From Pseudomonadota bacterium (GTDB lineage Bacteria > Pseudomonadota > Gammaproteobacteria > Burkholderiales > Burkholderiaceae_C), in NCBI GenBank assembly GCA_021848345.1, contig JAJZUV010000003.1, forward strand, positions 171,948-235,947: 64,000 nucleotides of DNA. Direction: 5' to 3'. Below, piece after piece: positions 60,089 to 64,000 of this stretch. The notes beneath the pieces were generated by a model. It was given only the letters and a program-made list of their open reading frames with translations. It was not told the origin of the DNA and made no database searches. Made by a program: the position numbers and the translations under genes. The stretch's first letter is position 1, and each line of letters begins with the position of its first letter.

Positions 60089-61438
60089 ATGAGCACGCGC
60101 GAAGGCAATCTCGAAGCCCCCACCCGCCACCCGCTGGACTGGCGCAGCGAGGATTTCCACGACGAGGCCAAGTGCCTGGCGGATCTCGAGCGGGTGTTCG
60201 AGATCTGCCACGGCTGCAGGCGCTGCGTGTCGCTGTGCCAATCCTTCCCCACCCTGTTCGACCTGATCGACGAAGGCAGCACGGGCGAACTCGACGCGGT
60301 GGACAAGGCCGACTACTGGAAGGTCGTGGACCAGTGCTACATCTGCGACCTGTGCTACATGACCAAGTGCCCCTACGTGCCGCCCCACCCGTGGAACGTG
60401 GACTTCCCGCACACCATGCTGCGCGCCAAGGCGATCCAGTTCCGCCAGGGCAAGGTGCCGCTGGCCAGCCGCGCGCTGGCCGCCACCGACGTGCACGGCA
60501 AGCTGGCCGGCATTCCCATCGTGGTGCAGACGGTCAACGCGGTGAACCGGTTGCCGGCCACCCGCGCGGTGCTGGAAAAGACCCTGGGCGTGGACCGCGG
60601 CGCCTGGCTGCCCGAGCTCGCCGAGCGCACGCTGCGCCGCGGCGCGCCGGCCTCGGGCGTGGAGCAACCGGTCGACGGCGAGCATGCGCCGGGACGCGTG
60701 GCGCTGTTTTCCACCTGCTACATCAACTACAACGAACCGGGCATCGGCCTGGACCTGCTGAAGGTGCTGGAGCACAACGGCATCGCCTACGAGCTGGTGC
60801 GCAAGGACCGCTGCTGCGGCATGCCGCTGCTCGAGCTGGGCGACCTGCAGGGCGTCGAGCGGGCCATGCGCGCCAACATCCCCCTGCTGCTGCGTTACGC
60901 GCGCGAGGGCTGGGCGATCCTCGCCGGCGTGCCCTCGTGCACATTGATGTTCAAGCAGGAACTGCCCCTGATGTTCCCCGACGACCCCGACGTGCTGGCG
61001 GTGCGCGACGCCATGTGGGACCCCTTCGAATACCTGATGGCGCGCCACCGCGACGGCCTGCTGAAGACCGATTTCCAGGTCTCGCTGGGGCGCGTGGCCT
61101 ACCAGATCCCCTGTCACGGACGGGTGCAGAACATCGGACGCAAGACCGAGGAGATGTTCCGCCTGGTGGGCAAGAGCACCCAGCTGGAGCTCACCACCAT
61201 CGAGCGCTGTTCGGGGCACGCCGGCACCTACGGGGTGAAGAAGGCCCACCATGCCGACGCGATGAAAATCGGCCGGCCCGTGTTCAGGGCCATGGCCGCG
61301 GCCCAGCCCGACTACATCGGCTCGGACTGTCCGCTGGGCGGGCACCACATCGCCCAGGGCGTGGCCGAGCTCGGCGGCGACACGCAGCCGCGACTGGCGC
61401 ACCCGCTGAGCCTGCTGCGCATGGCCTACGGCCTGTGA
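60089..61438 (+). CDS. GlpC/HdrD-like protein with two 4Fe-4S clusters and CCG domains
   Basis: A 449-residue electron-transfer protein. Two ferredoxin-type clusters sit near the N-terminus (C40, C43, C46, C50 and C83, C86, C89, C94). The rest is a pair of CCG-type domains: C242-C243-G244 in [12 protein letters not shown] and a second, single-cysteine version at C374 ([13 protein letters not shown]), as in GlpC. There are no transmembrane segments. It lies between rubrerythrin and DUF3501, a trio I recognise as recurrent, so electron delivery to rubrerythrin is a reasonable inference. A glycerol-3-phosphate role is unlikely because no glpA or glpB is adjacent. Confidence 0.85.
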   Translation: MSTREGNLEAPTRHPLDWRSEDFHDEAKCLADLERVFEICHGCRRCVSLCQSFPTLFDLIDEGSTGELDAVDKADYWKVVDQCYICDLCYMTKCPYVPPHPWNVDFPHTMLRAKAIQFRQGKVPLASRALAATDVHGKLAGIPIVVQTVNAVNRLPATRAVLEKTLGVDRGAWLPELAERTLRRGAPASGVEQPVDGEHAPGRVALFSTCYINYNEPGIGLDLLKVLEHNGIAYELVRKDRCCGMPLLELGDLQGVERAMRANIPLLLRYAREGWAILAGVPSCTLMFKQELPLMFPDDPDVLAVRDAMWDPFEYLMARHRDGLLKTDFQVSLGRVAYQIPCHGRVQNIGRKTEEMFRLVGKSTQLELTTIERCSGHAGTYGVKKAHHADAMKIGRPVFRAMAAAQPDYIGSDCPLGGHHIAQGVAELGGDTQPRLAHPLSLLRMAYGL

Positions 61439-61448
61439 GGAGCCATCC

Positions 61449-62036
61449 ATGACCCGACCCACCCCCGAGAGCCTGCTGAGCCTGGAGGCCTATGCGCGCG
61501 AGCGCGCGCGGCTGCGTGCCGAGATCATTCCCCATCGCAGGCTGCGCTCGCTGCTGCTCGGCGAACACCTTTGCCTGCAGTTCGAGGACGAGCGCACCAT
61601 TCGCTACCAGATCCAGGAGATGTTGCGCATCGAGAAGATCTTCGAGCCCCGGGGCATCCAGGACGAGATCGACGCCTACGCGCCGCTGATCCCCGACGGC
61701 GCCAACTGGAAGGCCACCATGCTGCTCGAGTACCCGGACCCCGAGCAGCGCAGGCGCGAACTGGCCCGGCTGGTGGGCATCGAGCGCTCCATGTACGTGG
61801 ACGTGCAGGGTTGCCCGCGCACCGCGGCCGTGGCCGACGAGGACCTGGATCGCGAGACCGCCGACAAGACCTCCTCGGTGCATTTCCTGCGCTTCGAGTT
61901 CAGCCCCGAGGCCATCGGGGCCATGCGCGCCGGGGCCGCGGTGCACGTGGGCTGCGAGCATCCCCACTACACTGCCCGCCAGGCCCTGACCGGCCCGACG
62001 CGCGAGGCGCTGCTGCGCGACTTCGCCCTTCACTGA
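61449..62036 (+). CDS. DUF3501 family protein
   Basis: A 195-residue cytoplasmic protein of a family without assigned function. Typical segments are HRRLRSLLLGEHLCLQFEDE, RYQIQEMLRIEKIFEPRGIQ and VHFLRFEFSPEAIGAM, followed by a short C-terminal arm with C and H residues (HVGCEHPHY). There is no signal peptide or known cofactor motif. It starts 10 bp after the Fe-S gene with GAGGAG in front, so the two are translated together; the family commonly accompanies rubrerythrin and the GlpC-like protein. Confidence 0.85.
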   Translation: MTRPTPESLLSLEAYARERARLRAEIIPHRRLRSLLLGEHLCLQFEDERTIRYQIQEMLRIEKIFEPRGIQDEIDAYAPLIPDGANWKATMLLEYPDPEQRRRELARLVGIERSMYVDVQGCPRTAAVADEDLDRETADKTSSVHFLRFEFSPEAIGAMRAGAAVHVGCEHPHYTARQALTGPTREALLRDFALH

Positions 62037-62058
62037 TCCACCACCCGAGGTCCCCCCG

Positions 62059-62832
62059 ATGCTGCTGGCCCTGTCACCGGCCAAGACCCTGGACATGGAC
62101 AGCGCGACGCCACCGCTGCCCACCACCCTGCCCCGTTTCATCCCCGACTCGGCGCGCCTGATCGACATCCTGCGCGAGCTCTCGCCCGCGCGACTGGGCA
62201 CGCTGATGGCCATTTCCGACAAGCTGGCGGTGCTCAACGCGCAGCGCTACGCCGCGTGGTCGGAGACCTTCGACGCGAGCAACAGCCGCCCGGCCATCCT
62301 CGCCTTCGCCGGCGACGTCTACGCCGGGCTCGACGCCCCCCACCTCAAACCGGCGCATCTGCGCTGGGCGCAGGATCACGTGGTCATGCTCAGCGGCCTG
62401 TACGGCGTGCTGCGCCCGCTGGACCTGATGCAGGCCTACCGGCTGGAAATGGGCACGCGCCTGGCCAACCCGGCGGGGCGCGACCTCTATGCCTTCTGGG
62501 GTTCGCGCATCGCGCAGGCCTTGCGCGAGCAACTGGCCACCCATCGCAGCAAGGTGCTGCTGAACCTGGCCTCCGAGGAGTACTTCCGCGCGGTCGACAC
62601 CGCCGCGCTGGGCCATCCGGTGGTGGACGTGGTGTTCCAGGAAGGCGACGCCAAGGGCTGGCGGATCATCGGCGTGCACGCCAAGCGCGCGCGTGGTCTG
62701 ATGGCCCGCTGGATCATCGAACACCGCGCCGATCGCCCGCAGGCGATCGTGGACTTCGACACCGAGGGCTACGCCTACGCGCCCGAGGCCTCCGGCGAGA
62801 CGCGTCTGGTGTTCCGGCGTCGACGCGGCTGA
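62059..62832 (+). CDS. yaaA: Peroxide stress protein YaaA
   Basis: YaaA lowers free iron and protects DNA during peroxide stress in E. coli; it binds DNA. The 257 residues have the family segments MLLALSPAKTLD, AWSETFDASNSRPAILAFAGDVYAGL (in part), MLSGLYGVLRPLDLMQAYRLEMG, NLASEEYFRAV and KRARGLMARWII. It lies 22 bp after DUF3501, extending the rubrerythrin cluster into an apparent four-gene oxidative-stress module. Confidence 0.96.
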   Translation: MLLALSPAKTLDMDSATPPLPTTLPRFIPDSARLIDILRELSPARLGTLMAISDKLAVLNAQRYAAWSETFDASNSRPAILAFAGDVYAGLDAPHLKPAHLRWAQDHVVMLSGLYGVLRPLDLMQAYRLEMGTRLANPAGRDLYAFWGSRIAQALREQLATHRSKVLLNLASEEYFRAVDTAALGHPVVDVVFQEGDAKGWRIIGVHAKRARGLMARWIIEHRADRPQAIVDFDTEGYAYAPEASGETRLVFRRRRG

Positions 62833-62882
62833 GCGCGGGCGCGCCGGCCGCGGGGGGCTTCCGCGCCTCGGTCGGCATGGTG

Positions 62883-62888
62883 TATGAT
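62883..62888 (+). promoter_or_regulatory. -10 element of the tRNA-Ala gene
   Basis: TATGAT lies 13 bp before the mature tRNA start, the right distance for a tRNA promoter. The -35 region (TTCCGC near 62859-62864) is poor. Confidence 0.4.
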
Positions 62889-62901
62889 TTCGCTCTTGCG
62901 C

Positions 62902-62977
<76 letters not shown>

Positions 62978-63040
62978 CATCGAAGGTAAGTTGTTGATTC
63001 AGCTGAAGAAAATCAGCTTATTCACAGCTTGTTCGGCAGG

Positions 63041-63062
63041 TTGCTGTACATTTTGCTGTACA
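63041..63062 (+). repeat. Two direct repeats TTGCTGTACA before the integrase
   Basis: TTGCTGTACA occurs at 63041-63050 and again at 63053-63062, 12 bp apart start to start, just over one helical turn. Such iterons next to an integrase are commonly arm-type binding sites of the recombinase or an excisionase, or an operator for int. Confidence 0.55.
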
Positions 63063-63079
63063 GGCTGCTCGAACCTCAG

Positions 63080-63120
63080 AAGCTCCGCGGCGTTGTTCAT
63101 CAACGCTCCGGAGCTTTTTT
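63080..63120 (+). terminator. Terminator-like hairpin that contains the integrase ribosome-binding site
   Basis: Outer stem AGCTCCG (63081-63087) with CGGAGCT (63109-63115), inner stem GCGTTG with CAACGC around TTCAT, and six T at 63115-63120. The GGAG at 63110-63113 is also the only good Shine-Dalgarno for the ATG at 63122, eight bases on. The hairpin could end read-through from the tRNA and also hide the ribosome site. Confidence 0.75.
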
Positions 63121-63121
63121 C

Positions 63122-64000
63122 ATGCCCTACCTGACCCTGCAGCGCGGCACCTACTACTTCCAATTGCGCGTGCCGCGCAAGTGCCAAACGGAGTTCGGCC
63201 CTCTCGTACGCGTCTGCCTCGGGACAAACGACCCCGCGACCGCCAAGGTACTAGCCATGCACTTGGCCGCGCAGTGGCTGGCTCGATTCTCAGGTCTCAC
63301 ATTGCCTACCCTCGGCGCGCTGCCGTCCGCGGAGGCCCGGGTGGCTTCCAGCGCCCCAGCCCACGCCGAGCTGGCGTTCAACCCTCCAGGCTCTGGGGAT
63401 GCTTCGGCACCGAGCCCTACGGGTGTTCCTCTCGCCCACGCTCATAAATTCATCGCCGTCTTCGAATACTGGCGGGGCCTCAATCCGCACCGTCCGCTGC
63501 GAACGGTCGTTGAGTTCGAAGCCTGCGCAGAAGCGTTCGACCGATTCATCCAGTGCCCGGTGGCGCAGGTCGACCGCCGCTTGGTCGCCGCGTATCGGGA
63601 TAGCCTGCTTGCGCGCTCGCTGCACCCCAAGACGGTCACGACGAAGCTGAGCCACCTGAGCGCCATGCTCCAGGCCTCTGTCGATGCGGGTCGGCTTCCC
63701 ACGAACCCTATCCGTGGGCTGCGCGTCCCCCAGAGCGAAGGCCTCAGCTTGGGACGGCGCGCCTTCACCGCCGATGAACTGCAAATCTTGTTCTCTTCGC
63801 CGGTCTACTCCGCGCGTTTGCGCTCGAAGGGCTGCGGAGGCGAAGCGTGCGCCTGGTTGCCCGCGCTCGCCCTTCTGACCGGATGTCGGCTGGAGGAGCT
63901 GTGTCAGCTGCGTCTGAGCGATATCACGTTCGACGCACAGCTTGGCATGCTCTTGCACATCCGGCCCGACGGTGCCACGGTGCGCGTCAAGAATCAAAGC
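63122..64000 (+). CDS. Tyrosine recombinase (site-specific integrase), 3' end off the window
   Basis: A phage-type integrase of which 293 codons are visible. The N-terminus (MPYLTLQRGTYYFQLRVPRK, VCLGTNDPATAK) matches the DUF6538-type arm-binding start of island integrases. A core-binding SAM-like domain follows (about 120-200, TVTTKLSHLSAMLQASVDAG), then the catalytic domain with the first active-site arginine R256 in LLTGCRLEELCQLRL. The remaining catalytic His-Arg-His and Tyr lie past base 64000. Its place just behind tRNA-Ala points to integration at that tRNA. GC is a little below the neighbouring core genes. Confidence 0.9.
   Translation, partial: MPYLTLQRGTYYFQLRVPRKCQTEFGPLVRVCLGTNDPATAKVLAMHLAAQWLARFSGLTLPTLGALPSAEARVASSAPAHAELAFNPPGSGDASAPSPTGVPLAHAHKFIAVFEYWRGLNPHRPLRTVVEFEACAEAFDRFIQCPVAQVDRRLVAAYRDSLLARSLHPKTVTTKLSHLSAMLQASVDAGRLPTNPIRGLRVPQSEGLSLGRRAFTADELQILFSSPVYSARLRSKGCGGEACAWLPALALLTGCRLEELCQLRLSDITFDAQLGMLLHIRPDGATVRVKNQS

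Overview
The window is high-GC DNA with tightly packed genes on both strands. The gene content and order suggest a betaproteobacterium of the order Burkholderiales that oxidises reduced sulfur. The reasons are a soxCDYZAX cluster, a lipoyl-domain-bearing LpdA beside aceE-aceF, and the block sdhCDABE-gltA / leuCDB-asd-fimV-truA-trpFBA-accD-folC-dedD-cvpA-purF-metZ, an order I recognise from that group. I do not name a genus. Nearly all of the window is chromosomal core. The accessory material is a low-GC patch near 23 kb, a secreted-protein gene near 57.5 kb, and the start of an integrated element at the right end.

Layout. 1-5258 (minus strand): thiosulfate oxidation genes soxC-D-Y-Z-A-X headed by an ArsR-family regulator; soxX runs off the left edge. 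5411-8471 (minus): propionyl-CoA synthetase (prpE) and an AcuI-type acrylyl-CoA reductase. 8674-9552 (plus): an NlpC/P60 cell-wall hydrolase. 9680-15715 (minus): pyruvate dehydrogenase operon aceE-aceF-lpdA, with a nearly identical lipoyl-domain DNA segment in aceF and lpdA. 15940-22814 (plus): a membrane histidine kinase, a FixJ-type regulator and folD, chained by 4-bp overlaps, then oligopeptidase A and a DUF4124/glutaredoxin-like protein. 23181-24957 (plus): a low-GC heme-oxygenase-like enzyme gene and an EamA exporter that reads into the 3' end of rpiA. 24872-27324: rpiA, pyrD and a small unknown protein.

27325-45991 (minus): a long run of housekeeping biosynthesis genes (leucine, aspartate family, tryptophan, fatty acid, folate, purine, methionine, gltX) with truA, fimV, a SPOR protein and cvpA. 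46119-56819: a citric acid cycle block. gntR-sdhCDAB-sdhE-gltA runs left and mdh runs right from a shared region holding a perfect 18-bp palindrome; a small secreted protein and acnA follow mdh. 56885-59324 (minus): a secreted DUF11-like protein and a 3-hydroxyisobutyrate-dehydrogenase-family enzyme.

59512-62832 (plus): rubrerythrin, a GlpC/HdrD-like Fe-S protein, DUF3501 and YaaA, probably an oxidative-stress module whose middle two members have no assigned reaction. 62902-64000: tRNA-Ala(CGC), then a tyrosine recombinase whose ribosome-binding site lies inside a terminator-like hairpin. This looks like the edge of a genomic island extending past the window.
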